Assembly: GCA_964519665.1 (NCBI GenBank)
Contig: CAZFIV010000007.1
Coordinates: forward strand, 62,001-126,000
Direction of reading: 5' to 3'
From: JANQQN01 sp964519665
GTDB lineage: Bacteria; Myxococcota; Kuafuiibacteriia; Kuafuiibacteriales; Kuafuiibacteriaceae
Length of the DNA: 64,000 nucleotides
Each line of letters starts with the position of its first letter. Position 1 is the first letter of the stretch. Below are positions 8,676 to 17,056 of the stretch, in pieces. The position numbers and the translations under genes are program-made. Under the pieces are notes generated by a model. It was not told where the DNA came from. It saw nothing but the letters and a program-made list of their open reading frames with translations, and did no database searches.

Positions 8676-9101
8676 GTGGAAGCAGAGGAGAATCGGCTTA
8701 GGCTGTTGTTCGGTCGCTTTCTCGAGAGGGCGGGGGTCGTCAGCGGTGAGCAGGTCAAGCGAGCCATGCGGCTCAAAAAGGAACTGACTCCGTCGCATGC
8801 GGAGTTGGCCCTCACCGAGGGACTGATGACGATCGAGCAGCTCGGCGAAGTGAGGGAGCGCCAGCGGCAGGAAGCTCTACTCTTCGAAGAGGCGGTGACC
8901 CAGCTGGGATTTGTCGACGAGGAGGTTCTTCAGCAGCTGAAGAGCAAACAACGCGAACGAATCCTGCTTCTGGGCGAGGTCTTGGTCATGCAGGGCGTCC
9001 TGACCAAAACGGAGCTCGAGGCCCAGGTCGCCGCCTTTCATGACTATCACGCCACGTCGAAGGGTCGCCGCGCGGCGAGCCCGTCCTCGGGGAGCCAATG
9101 A
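8676..9101 (+). CDS. MshEN/GspE-N-like small protein
   Basis: A 141-residue soluble protein beginning with GTG 8676; GAGAGAGCGAAGAGG lies upstream. It is made of helical units of the kind found in the N-terminal domain of GspE/PilB-type ATPases and MshEN cyclic-di-GMP binders. FGRFLERAGVVSGEQVKRAM and LLGEVLVMQGVLTKTELEAQV show the typical LGxxLxxxGxLTxxQL pattern. No ATPase domain follows. The stop overlaps the start of the VWA gene by 4 bp (ATGA), so translation is probably coupled. Whether it binds a nucleotide cannot be told from the sequence. Confidence 0.6.
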   Translation: MEAEENRLRLLFGRFLERAGVVSGEQVKRAMRLKKELTPSHAELALTEGLMTIEQLGEVRERQRQEALLFEEAVTQLGFVDEEVLQQLKSKQRERILLLGEVLVMQGVLTKTELEAQVAAFHDYHATSKGRRAASPSSGSQ

Positions 9102-10750
9102 GCTTCGGGGTGTGGGTTGCGCTGTCCGCCGCGGTGGTGGGCGGTCCGGAGCTTGAATCCGTGCGGCCGACGTCAACCCGCACTGTGATCGTCTTCGACA
9201 ACTCGGGATCGATGCGGAGCAACGACCCGCATCGACTGGCGCCAGCGGCGGCCATGCTCTACGTGCAGCTGGCCAAGAAAAAAGACCATTTGGGCCTCGT
9301 GGTTTTCGACCAGAAAGCACGTCTTGCGGTTCCCTTGCAGGGGCGGGGCTCGGTGCGTCAGCGCATCGGCCGGAAGCTGGCGGGGTTGCGCCTGAGCGGA
9401 GCGCTCACCGACATCGGATCCGCGCTGGAGTTGGCGCTGGACACCCTCGGCGAGGCTCGACCGCAGACCGCGGATGTCGTGGTACTGTTGACGGACGGGC
9501 ATGTCGACCTCGGAGCAGGACGCAAAGCCGCGGTGTCGAAAGAGGTGGAGCGCATCCGGACGCAGGTGGTCGAGCGCTACCGTCAGCGCCGGGTCTCCTT
9601 GTACGCCATCGCGTTTACCAACTCGGCGGACCGGGCGCTCCTGAGCGACATTTCGGGCCAGACCCGAGGCGCCTTCCGGTACATCTCGACCCCTCAGGAG
9701 CTCCACCGGGCGTTTTCGGACCTTTTCACAGTCGCCAGCGGCGCGAGCAGTCTGCCGGTGCGGGACGGCGCGGTCGTGGTGGATCCATCGATCCGGCAGA
9801 CCTCGTTCGTCATGACGAAGAAGAACCCCGGGGATGCCCATCAAGTGGTCGCCCCCGATGAAGAGGTCCTCACCGCGCGGCATTCTCGAGACGGCCTGAA
9901 ATGGAAGTCGTCGCCATCCTACGACTTGGTCGAGATCGACCAGCCGCAAGTCGGCGCCTGGCAGATGCTCGACCAAGAAGGCGAAGCGGCCGACGCGGTT
10001 GCGATCGTCAAGGATAGCGGCCTCGATCTCGATGTCCGGTTCGGCCCCCGAGATGCCACGATCGATGATTCGCTCGAGTTTATCGTCGAGTTGATGGAGC
10101 ACGGTCGTCGAGTGACGAACTTCGCCCGACTCAAGAGCATGTCGGTCGAAGCGGTGATCGAGGACCCAAACCAGAAACGGCGTACGGTATTGTTCGGAAA
10201 AGGGGACGTACCGGGCCGTTTCGTGGGCTCGGTGCACAACTCGGAGCTGGGTCATCACGCCATCCAGATCACCGCTTTGAGCCCGGTCTTGCAGCGTCAG
10301 TGGCGAGGGAGCTACCTGGTTCGGCCCCGTTGCTTCGAACCGAAGTTCGCCGTCGATTTGGATCCACCGACTGTCGTGGTGCGATTGTCCAAGGACTGCC
10401 CTCGATACGTCGGGCTCAAGATCGAGGTCGCCCGTCACCTCGACGGAGAAGAGCCGCTTTGGCTTCCCGCCCAACCTGACCGCAACGGGGTGTTCGGTCG
10501 CCAGCTGCCTCCCCTGACCGTCGGCGAAAAGGGTGCTGCTCGCCTCCGAGTCACGGCGACCAGCGACGATGGGTATCCGATCCTCGTTGAGCCCGACCCG
10601 GTTCCGCTGCCCGAAGTACCGGATGGGGTGTGGCTGCAGATCGTGGGCACCCGGTTGGCGTACATCAACGTTCCGATCGGCGTACTTCTGGCCGTCGGCT
10701 ATGCCTTGCGGAGGGCCCGTCGATCGGCCGAACGAGGGGACGATGGTTAG
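9098..10750 (+). CDS. VWA domain membrane protein
   Basis: A 550-residue protein with a hydrophobic N-terminus (residues 4-15) that could be a short signal or anchor. A VWA domain follows, with a complete MIDAS start DNSGSM at 34-39 and the later LLTDGH motif. The middle is predicted beta-rich and carries no motif I recognise. A hydrophobic segment (about 520-540) is followed by an Arg-rich tail, giving an extracytoplasmic body with a C-terminal anchor. It overlaps the upstream gene by 4 bp and the downstream coiled-coil gene by 8 bp. VWA domains bind protein ligands through a metal ion, and the ligand here is unknown. Confidence 0.75.
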   Translation: MSFGVWVALSAAVVGGPELESVRPTSTRTVIVFDNSGSMRSNDPHRLAPAAAMLYVQLAKKKDHLGLVVFDQKARLAVPLQGRGSVRQRIGRKLAGLRLSGALTDIGSALELALDTLGEARPQTADVVVLLTDGHVDLGAGRKAAVSKEVERIRTQVVERYRQRRVSLYAIAFTNSADRALLSDISGQTRGAFRYISTPQELHRAFSDLFTVASGASSLPVRDGAVVVDPSIRQTSFVMTKKNPGDAHQVVAPDEEVLTARHSRDGLKWKSSPSYDLVEIDQPQVGAWQMLDQEGEAADAVAIVKDSGLDLDVRFGPRDATIDDSLEFIVELMEHGRRVTNFARLKSMSVEAVIEDPNQKRRTVLFGKGDVPGRFVGSVHNSELGHHAIQITALSPVLQRQWRGSYLVRPRCFEPKFAVDLDPPTVVVRLSKDCPRYVGLKIEVARHLDGEEPLWLPAQPDRNGVFGRQLPPLTVGEKGAARLRVTATSDDGYPILVEPDPVPLPEVPDGVWLQIVGTRLAYINVPIGVLLAVGYALRRARRSAERGDDG

Positions 10751-11585
10751 CATCTCGTTATGGACGATCGTGGGGGTGGCCCAAGCGGTGATCGTCGTGA
10801 TCGGGGGATTGGGCTTCTTCGCGCTTCGGTTCCGCAGCCAGCGAAAACGACTACTCGATGAGATCCAACGTCTCGAGGAAGAGCTCAGCCGCACGCCCGA
10901 CAAGGTCTCGCTCGACGCCGAGCCGGATGCGGCCGACCGAATCGTTACCGGGTCGTTGCAGATCGTTCTGCTGAGCCAAGAAGATGTCGACTCGGCGACT
11001 CGACCTCAAAGAGGCGAACCGACGACCCCCGACGAACTCTGCCAGCAGCTACTCCGCCAGAATCAAGAACTCTCCAATTCCCTCAATCAGATGCTCGAGC
11101 AGTCGGCCGAGCTGGGGATGAAGCTGGGCAGCATACGCAGCGTCGATAGTCTCGATGAGGCCGTCAAGACCGAGATTCAGGAGGCCATCGACCAGCTGCG
11201 AACCTCCGACGAGCGACTGGTCGAGGCGGCGGACGCCGGGATCGCGTTCGAAGAAACGATTCGGCATCTGCAGGACGTCACGGGAGCGGTCGAGGGGCCC
11301 CTCGACCACGTCGGGTTGAACGAGATCCTCATGGCGCGGGCCGACGGACAGTCGGAAGAGGAACTGGCGCAGCTGCGTGAAGAGGTCCGTCAGCGCCTGC
11401 TAGGGACCAGCGAACAGAGCGCCCCCGGCGAGGTCGATATACGGGTCACGCAGCTGAGCGACGAACTTTGCTCGATGAAGGTCGAACTCGACGAAGTGAA
11501 GGCCGAGCGGAAGGTGGTCGAAGACCACCTGGCCGAGTTGACCGAGGAATACCAGCGGCTGTTCGAGCACTTTCAGCCCGCATGA
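10743..11585 (+). CDS. membrane-anchored coiled-coil protein
   Basis: A 280-residue protein starting at ATG 10743, inside the last codons of the VWA gene. An N-terminal transmembrane helix (about residues 8-30) is followed by RFRSQRKR, then long charged helical stretches with heptad-like Leu spacing (about 33-45 and 205-280) typical of coiled coils. No enzymatic motif is visible. The open frame extends further upstream to 10533, but the 8-bp overlap and the membrane-signal start favour 10743. It probably acts with the VWA protein, perhaps as a scaffold. That role is inferred only from the operon. Confidence 0.7.
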   Translation: MVSISLWTIVGVAQAVIVVIGGLGFFALRFRSQRKRLLDEIQRLEEELSRTPDKVSLDAEPDAADRIVTGSLQIVLLSQEDVDSATRPQRGEPTTPDELCQQLLRQNQELSNSLNQMLEQSAELGMKLGSIRSVDSLDEAVKTEIQEAIDQLRTSDERLVEAADAGIAFEETIRHLQDVTGAVEGPLDHVGLNEILMARADGQSEEELAQLREEVRQRLLGTSEQSAPGEVDIRVTQLSDELCSMKVELDEVKAERKVVEDHLAELTEEYQRLFEHFQPA

Positions 11586-11724
11586 TGCGGCGGGCGGGGC
11601 GTCGCTGCCGACGAGGCCGGCTTTCGCGGCGGCCGGGCGGCCTCGTTGTCGGTTGTCGGTCGGTTCGAGGAGGGGCGGCGGGTTACGCTTGACGGTCTCG
11701 GTTGGTTTCTCCAGCACTGATCGC

Positions 11725-12402
11725 GTGACCCTCAAAGTCCTCGATTCCCAACTAGGGGCGGAGCCTACGCTCCGAATCACCGAAGTCTTTCTATCGCTTC
11801 AGGGTGAATCGACCCGGCAGGGCCTTCCGTGCGCCATGGTTCGGCTGACCGGCTGCAACCTGCGCTGCGTGTGGTGTGATACCTCTTACGCGTTCGAAGG
11901 TGGCTCCACCCGGACCGTCGACGAGGTTGTCGCGATAGTCGAGGCGTTTCGCGTGCCGCGCGTCGAGATTACGGGCGGAGAGCCGTTGCTGCAGAAGGCG
12001 GCTCCGACCCTCGCGCGATCATTGCTGGCCAAAGGCTACGAGGTCCTGGTGGAGACGAGCGGAGAACGAAACATCGACCTTATGCCGTCGGGCGTACGGA
12101 GGGTCGTCGATATCAAGTGTCCAGGCTCCGGAGAAGCAGACCGCAACGACTGGGCCAATCTCGACCGCCTCCGGCCGGAAGACGAGGTCAAGTTCGTGGT
12201 CGCCGACCGCGCCGACTTCGACTGGGCGGTGGGTGTCGCGCGGCGGCACCGACTCACGGAACGCGTGCCGGTACACATCTCGCCCGTCTGGCAGGTTGCC
12301 GATCCTTCGAAGCTCGCAGATTGGATTTTGGCCAGTGGTCTCGACCTGCGGCTGAGTCTTCAGCAGCACAAGCTACTGTGGGGTGAAACGCCGGGAAGAT
12401 AA
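11725..12402 (+). CDS. queE: 7-carboxy-7-deazaguanine synthase QueE
   Basis: Radical SAM enzyme that makes 7-carboxy-7-deazaguanine in queuosine and preQ0 synthesis. It shows the QueE-type cluster motif CNLRCVWCDT (CX3CX2C), the upstream SLQGES segment that starts the family, ITGGEPLLQ, and VDIKCPGSGE. With GTG 11725 as start it is 225 residues, the family norm. The frame stays open to 11653, but that extension has no family resemblance. No other que gene is nearby. The gene ends 12 bp from the convergent amidohydrolase. Confidence 0.93.
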   Translation: MTLKVLDSQLGAEPTLRITEVFLSLQGESTRQGLPCAMVRLTGCNLRCVWCDTSYAFEGGSTRTVDEVVAIVEAFRVPRVEITGGEPLLQKAAPTLARSLLAKGYEVLVETSGERNIDLMPSGVRRVVDIKCPGSGEADRNDWANLDRLRPEDEVKFVVADRADFDWAVGVARRHRLTERVPVHISPVWQVADPSKLADWILASGLDLRLSLQQHKLLWGETPGR

Positions 12403-12414
12403 CCGGACGTGGTT

Positions 12415-14241
12415 TCATCGAACGGCTGGCGCCGAACCCGGGCCTTTGGGCCTGAGCTCCTGCGGTGGGGCAGGGGCGACTACAGCGCCGGGCCGTGCGT
12501 ACTCGATGTGTCCGTCGATGATGGTCATCATCGTGCGAAGGCTGGCTAGTTCGGCTTCGCTGGCGGTCAGCGGATCCTTGTCGATCACCGTTAGATCGGC
12601 GACCTTGCCGACCGCGATCTGACCGGCCTCCTCTTCCCGGAACGACGCGTAGGCGCCGGCGGTAGAAAACGCGGCGAGCGCCTGTTCTGGCGTCAAGCGC
12701 TCCTCCGAATACCAGCCGGTCTTCGGGAACCCCAGCAGATCTTTGCGGGTGATCGCGGCGTACAGACCGACGAGCGGGGACACGTCTTCCACCGGAGCGT
12801 CGCTTCCCGCTGCGAAGGGCGCGCCGGACTTCAGCAACGACTGCCAGGCGTAGGCGGTGCGGATGCGGCGCGGACCGACGCGCTGTTCGGCCCACGGCAT
12901 ATCGCTGGTCGCGTGCGTCGGTTGCATCGACGCGATCACGTTGAGGTCGGCAAACCGCGGCAGGTCGTCGGGATGCAGCACTTGGGCGTGCTCGATGCGG
13001 GGTCGGTGGGTGCCGTCATCCTGGCCGTACACGCGCTCATAGATGTCGAGCACTTCGCGGTTGGCGCGGTCGCCGATCGCGTGCACGGCGACCTGGAAAC
13101 CGTGGGCTTTGGCGGTGCGGATGCGAGCCTCTAGAACCGTCGGCGGCATCAATAGCAAGCCTGTTTGCCGGCGGGCGTCGGTGTAGGGGGCCAACATAGC
13201 CGCGCCCCGAGAGCCGAGCGCGCCGTCCATGTAGAACTTGAGGGCCCGGATGGTGAGGCGCTGGTTGCCGCTCGCCACCAGCGGCCCAGCGCTCATGAAC
13301 GGGGTCAGGTCTTCGAGTCTCCCATCGATCATGGCGTACACCCGCAGACGCAGCTCGCCGCGTGCGTCGAGGCGACGGAGCGCGTCGAGGGCTCGGGGGC
13401 CCAGTCCCATTTCGTGTACCTGGGTGAGGCCGGCCGCGAGGCAGTCTTCCTGGCCATGCCGGATAGCTTGCTCGAGCTCTTCGTCGGAGTAGGGAGGGAT
13501 GTGACGCTCGATGAGCCGGCTCGCGTTGTCGATGAAGATGCCCGTCGGTTCTCCTCGCTTCTTGATGATCTCGCCCCCCGCTGGGCTGGGCGTCTTGGCA
13601 GTGATGCCAGCGAGGCGCAGCGCGACCGAATTGGCCCAGATCGCGTGGCCATCGACGCGTTCCAGCACTACGGGATGATGAGGGGTGATCCGGTCCAACG
13701 CTGCAGCATCAGGAAAGCCCTGGTGATCGTTCCAGTCGTTCTGGTCCCATCCGCGCCCTCGAATCCAGGTGTCGGGGGGCGCCGCTTCGACGCCGGCGCG
13801 GACGCGCTCCAAGACCTCCTGCAGACTCGTAGCGCCGATGAGATTGAGCTTGACGCGAATCTTGCCGAGACCGAGCAGATGGAGGTGGCTGTCGACGAGG
13901 CCGGGCACGACCGTTCGCCCTCGCAGATCGACCTGTCGCGTAGAGGGCCCAATCCAGCCCTCGACGTCGGCTTCGGACCCTACGACGACAATTCGCCCAT
14001 CGTCGACGGCGACCGCGGCCGCAACGGGCGTGTCGGGGTCGAGCGTGCGGACCGTACCACCGGTCAGAACGAGATCGGCCACCGGCCGACTGGCCGGGGT
14101 CGAGACCGGTCGGCTGCGAGGAGCCGGGGCCACTCCGGCGCAGCTGCTCGAAGCCGCACCGAACATCACCACGGTGACGAGAGCGAAGCGACGAGTCGAC
14201 TGGACCGCACTGCGACGGTGGGCAACCGCGAAGATAGCCAT
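12415..14241 (-). CDS. YtcJ-type amidohydrolase, predicted lipoprotein
   Basis: A 608-residue member of the amidohydrolase-3 family. It has VVPGLVDSHLHLLGLG with the metal-binding HxH, a central VHAIGDRANREVLDIYE region, RIEHAQVL, and AAGSDAPVEDVSP near the end. The substrate cannot be inferred. The N-terminus has RRFALVTVVMFGAASSSC, which reads as a signal peptide with a loose lipobox and Cys34 as the acylation site, so it is probably exported and lipid-anchored. It is divergent from dnaJ (74 bp between starts) and convergent with queE. The family also contains cytosolic members, so the location is a prediction. Confidence 0.88.
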   Translation of the reverse strand: MAIFAVAHRRSAVQSTRRFALVTVVMFGAASSSCAGVAPAPRSRPVSTPASRPVADLVLTGGTVRTLDPDTPVAAAVAVDDGRIVVVGSEADVEGWIGPSTRQVDLRGRTVVPGLVDSHLHLLGLGKIRVKLNLIGATSLQEVLERVRAGVEAAPPDTWIRGRGWDQNDWNDHQGFPDAAALDRITPHHPVVLERVDGHAIWANSVALRLAGITAKTPSPAGGEIIKKRGEPTGIFIDNASRLIERHIPPYSDEELEQAIRHGQEDCLAAGLTQVHEMGLGPRALDALRRLDARGELRLRVYAMIDGRLEDLTPFMSAGPLVASGNQRLTIRALKFYMDGALGSRGAAMLAPYTDARRQTGLLLMPPTVLEARIRTAKAHGFQVAVHAIGDRANREVLDIYERVYGQDDGTHRPRIEHAQVLHPDDLPRFADLNVIASMQPTHATSDMPWAEQRVGPRRIRTAYAWQSLLKSGAPFAAGSDAPVEDVSPLVGLYAAITRKDLLGFPKTGWYSEERLTPEQALAAFSTAGAYASFREEEAGQIAVGKVADLTVIDKDPLTASEAELASLRTMMTIIDGHIEYARPGAVVAPAPPQELRPKGPGSAPAVR

Positions 14242-14315
14242 GACGTCCCGTATCCGGCGCCGGGATCCGAAACAAGGTTTGACTACGGCTCGGCGGTGCC
14301 TAACAACCGGGTCCG

Positions 14316-15494
14316 ATGGCTGAAAAGCGGGATTATTACGAAGTCTTGGGCGTCCCGCGAGACGTCGACCCCAGGACTCTAAAGTCCGCTTATCGCAAAC
14401 TTGCGATGAAATACCACCCGGACCGAAACCCGGGCAACAACGAGGCCGAAGAGAGGTTCAAGGAGGCCGCGGAGGCTTACGAGGTCCTCTCTGACGAGCG
14501 AAAGCGCGCCATGTACGACCGAGCCGGGTTTGAAGGGCTCAAGTCGGGTGGATTCCAGCCGGGCTTCAGCGGCGACCTCAGCGACATTTTCGGTCAGTTC
14601 GGCGACCTCTTCGCGGAGTTCTTTGGCGGTCAGGGGTTCGGAGGTTTTCACGGTGGCCCACGGCCGACGGTCGGTGCGGATCTCCGGTACGATCTCGAAA
14701 TCACGCTCGAAGAGGCGTTCAGCGGGACCACTCGCAATATCGAGGTCAAGAAGACCACGAGCTGCGTTGCTTGCGGGGGGACCGGCGCGAAAGACGGTAA
14801 GTTGGTCACCTGCCGGGCCTGCGGCGGCCGGGGTCAGGTCGTCCAGGGCCGCGGTGGCTTCATGATCGCCACGACCTGCCGCGCCTGCAACGGCCGTGGG
14901 CAGGTCGCCGAAGAGCTGTGCCAGGTTTGCGATGGCGTGGGCGCGATCGACGAGGTGAAGAAGCTCGAAGTCAAGGTCCCTCCGGGCGTCGACACCGGGG
15001 TGCGCCTGCGGCTTCAAGGAGAGGGCGACGCGGGTACCAACGGAGGCCCGCCCGGCGACCTTTACGTCTTCATGTCGGTTCGCCCCCACGACATGTTCAT
15101 CCGACAGGGGCCTGACCTGCACTGCGAGCTCGCGGTCAGCTTTCCCATGGCTTGCCTCGGCGGTGAAACGTTGATTCCCCAACTCAGCGGAGGGGAGACC
15201 GAGGTCGAGGTGCCCAAAGGCATGCAACCCGGAATGATGGTGCGGGTGCCGGGCGCCGGTATGCCTCAGCTTTCGGGTCGAGGGATTGGGGACCTGGTCG
15301 TGCATCTGAATGTTCAGGTCCCGCAGTCGCTCACCGATGCCCAAAGGCGGCTGGTCGAGAAGCTCGATGAGGCGATACCAAGCGAACCCGAGTTTTCAGC
15401 CTCGCTCGGAGACCGGCGGGAAACCCGGAAGAGCAAGCGACGAAAAGGGAGCTCCTTCTTCGACCGCTTGCGCGATGCCTTCGAAGGGGACTAA
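14316..15494 (+). CDS. dnaJ: Chaperone protein DnaJ
   Basis: A 392-residue type I J-protein, co-chaperone of DnaK. The J domain is at residues 3-70 with the HPD motif in KYHPDRNPGN. A Gly/Phe-rich linker (about 75-112) follows. Four CxxCxGxG-type zinc repeats lie from Cys150 (CVACGGTG, CRACGGRG, CRACNGRG, CQVCDGVG), then the two C-terminal beta domains. All family parts are present. No dnaK or grpE is adjacent. A CCGGGT-TGG-ACCCGG hairpin lies after the stop at 15507-15521, before exbB. Confidence 0.96.
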   Translation: MAEKRDYYEVLGVPRDVDPRTLKSAYRKLAMKYHPDRNPGNNEAEERFKEAAEAYEVLSDERKRAMYDRAGFEGLKSGGFQPGFSGDLSDIFGQFGDLFAEFFGGQGFGGFHGGPRPTVGADLRYDLEITLEEAFSGTTRNIEVKKTTSCVACGGTGAKDGKLVTCRACGGRGQVVQGRGGFMIATTCRACNGRGQVAEELCQVCDGVGAIDEVKKLEVKVPPGVDTGVRLRLQGEGDAGTNGGPPGDLYVFMSVRPHDMFIRQGPDLHCELAVSFPMACLGGETLIPQLSGGETEVEVPKGMQPGMMVRVPGAGMPQLSGRGIGDLVVHLNVQVPQSLTDAQRRLVEKLDEAIPSEPEFSASLGDRRETRKSKRRKGSSFFDRLRDAFEGD

Positions 15495-15530
15495 GCCGGG
15501 CCCCAGCCGGGTTGGACCCGGACTGAACGC

Positions 15531-16274
15531 ATGCAACCTGACGACGCCGCCAACGCATTCGACCTCGGGAACTACGCCCTATCCCTGTTCACGATTCTGG
15601 CGGGCTCAGCGATCGTTTTCGCCCTCGCCATCGAGCAGTTGTTCACGCACTGGGGCCTGGTCGCGCGCGCGCGCGAGCTCGGCGTTCAGGTCGGCAAATG
15701 CTTGTTCAATCATGACCTGGCGGCGGCTCGCACCGCCTGCGAGCGGAGCGCCTCCCCGGTGGCCGACGTGTTCATCGCCGCGCTCGACAAAGTGAATCGG
15801 GCGGGCGAATCCACACACAGAGCGGCCGAACGCGAGCGGCAACGGCTCATCTTGTGGATGCGTCGACGGCTGTGGGCCATGGGCAGTATCGGGGCGCTGG
15901 CGCCGTTCGTGGGCCTGTTCGGAACCGTCGTAGGGATCATTCGAGCGTTCGCGGCCATCGCGGCGTCGGGGTCGGGCGGTTTCTCAGTCGTGGCCGCCGG
16001 CGTGTCCGAGGCCCTGATCGCCACTGCCGGAGGCATTCTGGTCGCGATCATCGCGGTCTTTTTCTACAACTACTTTCAAACCCGAGGCGCGCGCGCCACC
16101 GTCGAGATCAAGCTCGTCGTCGACGAATTCCTCGAGCAGCTCGACAACGTGCACGGCTCGACCGGAGCTCCCCCGCCCTCGGGAGTGACAACCACGCCGA
16201 CGACCAGCGGGCAGAGCGCCGCTGAGCCGCCGGCGGTGGTCGCCGGCGGCCAAACCGCGACCTCGGAGGCATAG
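15531..16274 (+). CDS. ExbB/TolQ/MotA-type proton channel protein
   Basis: A 247-residue inner-membrane protein with three transmembrane helices (about residues 14-37, 116-140 and 160-182). It has the MotA/TolQ/ExbB signature around APFVGLFGTVVGIIRAF and the following SEALIATAGGILVAI helix. It forms a proton channel with an ExbD/TolR partner, encoded 5 bp downstream. No TonB, TolA or other energised partner is nearby, so it could be ExbB, TolQ or AglR-like. In myxobacteria such paralogues power gliding and outer-membrane systems. The C-terminal 40 residues are Pro/Thr/Gly-rich and probably disordered. Confidence 0.88.
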   Translation: MQPDDAANAFDLGNYALSLFTILAGSAIVFALAIEQLFTHWGLVARARELGVQVGKCLFNHDLAAARTACERSASPVADVFIAALDKVNRAGESTHRAAERERQRLILWMRRRLWAMGSIGALAPFVGLFGTVVGIIRAFAAIAASGSGGFSVVAAGVSEALIATAGGILVAIIAVFFYNYFQTRGARATVEIKLVVDEFLEQLDNVHGSTGAPPPSGVTTTPTTSGQSAAEPPAVVAGGQTATSEA

Positions 16275-16279
16275 TAGCC

Positions 16280-16744
16280 ATGGCGGGCATTGGACCTAGT
16301 GAGAAGGCTTCCGACGACGAGTTCAACGAGGGCGGCGGAGGCTTCAACGAGATCAACATTGTTCCCCTCGTCGACATCATGCTCGTCCTGCTCGTGATTC
16401 TCATGGCCACGAGCACCGCCATCCTCGAGCAGGGGCAAGGGCAGGGGAGCGGCTTTCGGGTGAATCTGCCGACGGCGAGCCAGTCTGATGAGCTCCCCTC
16501 GATGGACGAGAATCTCGTGGTTGCGGTTCTCGACGATGGAAGCGTCGTGGCCAACGGAGACGAAGTCTCTCGGGAAGACTTGAGCTCGCTCTTCGCGAGC
16601 GAGGCGGCCAAGAACATGAATCGCCTGGTCCTGGTGCAAGCGGACGGCGCGGCACGACACAAACAAGTGGTCGAGGTCATGGAAATCGCCCGGCGTGCGG
16701 GTCTCAACAACTTGGCAATCGCTACTCGAGAAGAAGAACAATAG
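16280..16744 (+). CDS. ExbD/TolR-family biopolymer transport protein
   Basis: A 154-residue partner of the preceding ExbB-like protein. A short cytosolic start is followed by INIVPLVDIMLVLLVILM, a single transmembrane helix that contains the conserved proton-carrying Asp. The periplasmic domain has the typical alternating strand-helix pattern ending in VLVQADGAARHKQVVEVMEIARRAGL. The length is normal. It starts 5 bp after the exbB stop, so the two are cotranscribed. Which outer-membrane process it energises is not evident. Confidence 0.9.
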   Translation: MAGIGPSEKASDDEFNEGGGGFNEINIVPLVDIMLVLLVILMATSTAILEQGQGQGSGFRVNLPTASQSDELPSMDENLVVAVLDDGSVVANGDEVSREDLSSLFASEAAKNMNRLVLVQADGAARHKQVVEVMEIARRAGLNNLAIATREEEQ

Positions 16745-17056
16745 TCGTTCGCCGAAGCGCAGCGGTTCACCTTTTGGCACGCACTTCACCCCGACAATAA
16801 GTATCGACTACCGAATATCAGCGACTCGAGACCTTTTGTCGCGAGTCGAGACTCACCGCGCAAGAACGCGATCCTACAGGTCCATACGAACGCTAAGCGA
16901 CGTTGACGATGCTCATGCTGCAGTTGCTCAGCAGGGCGCGGAACGGTCTCGGTGTCTCATTCAGGCGGTTCTCTTGTTCCGGTGTGAGACAAGCACATCC
17001 ATCCTTGAGCCACGAGAATCAAGGCGAGGGCCACAGCGTCCGACGAATTAGCCAGC
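16745..17056. other. 312-bp intergenic region upstream of the sigma-54 activator
   Basis: No convincing gene is seen; short open frames here lack coding character and run into the neighbours. Base composition is less GC-rich than the genes. A TTTTGGCAC sequence (16772-16780) resembles the -24 half of a sigma-54 promoter, but the -12 half (TTCAC instead of TTGCA) is poor. The region is a likely place for the promoter of the regulator gene at 17057. Confidence 0.6.

Noticed and set aside
7961..8798. Minus-strand open frames through the repeat array
   Set aside because: They come from the repeat's 77-bp period being read in different frames and include undetermined bases; no family, no start signal.
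12415..14241. Tat signal in the amidohydrolase
   Set aside because: The TRRFAL stretch lacks the full SRRxFLK pattern, and the Cys34 lipobox fits a lipoprotein signal better.
13165..14382. 405-residue plus-strand open frame over the amidohydrolase
   Set aside because: Antisense to a family with HxH and AAGSDA motifs; composition typical of a shadow.
16745..17056. tRNA or small RNA gene in the gap
   Set aside because: No cloverleaf arms or TTC-loop box were visible and no clear terminator; nothing to support an RNA gene.
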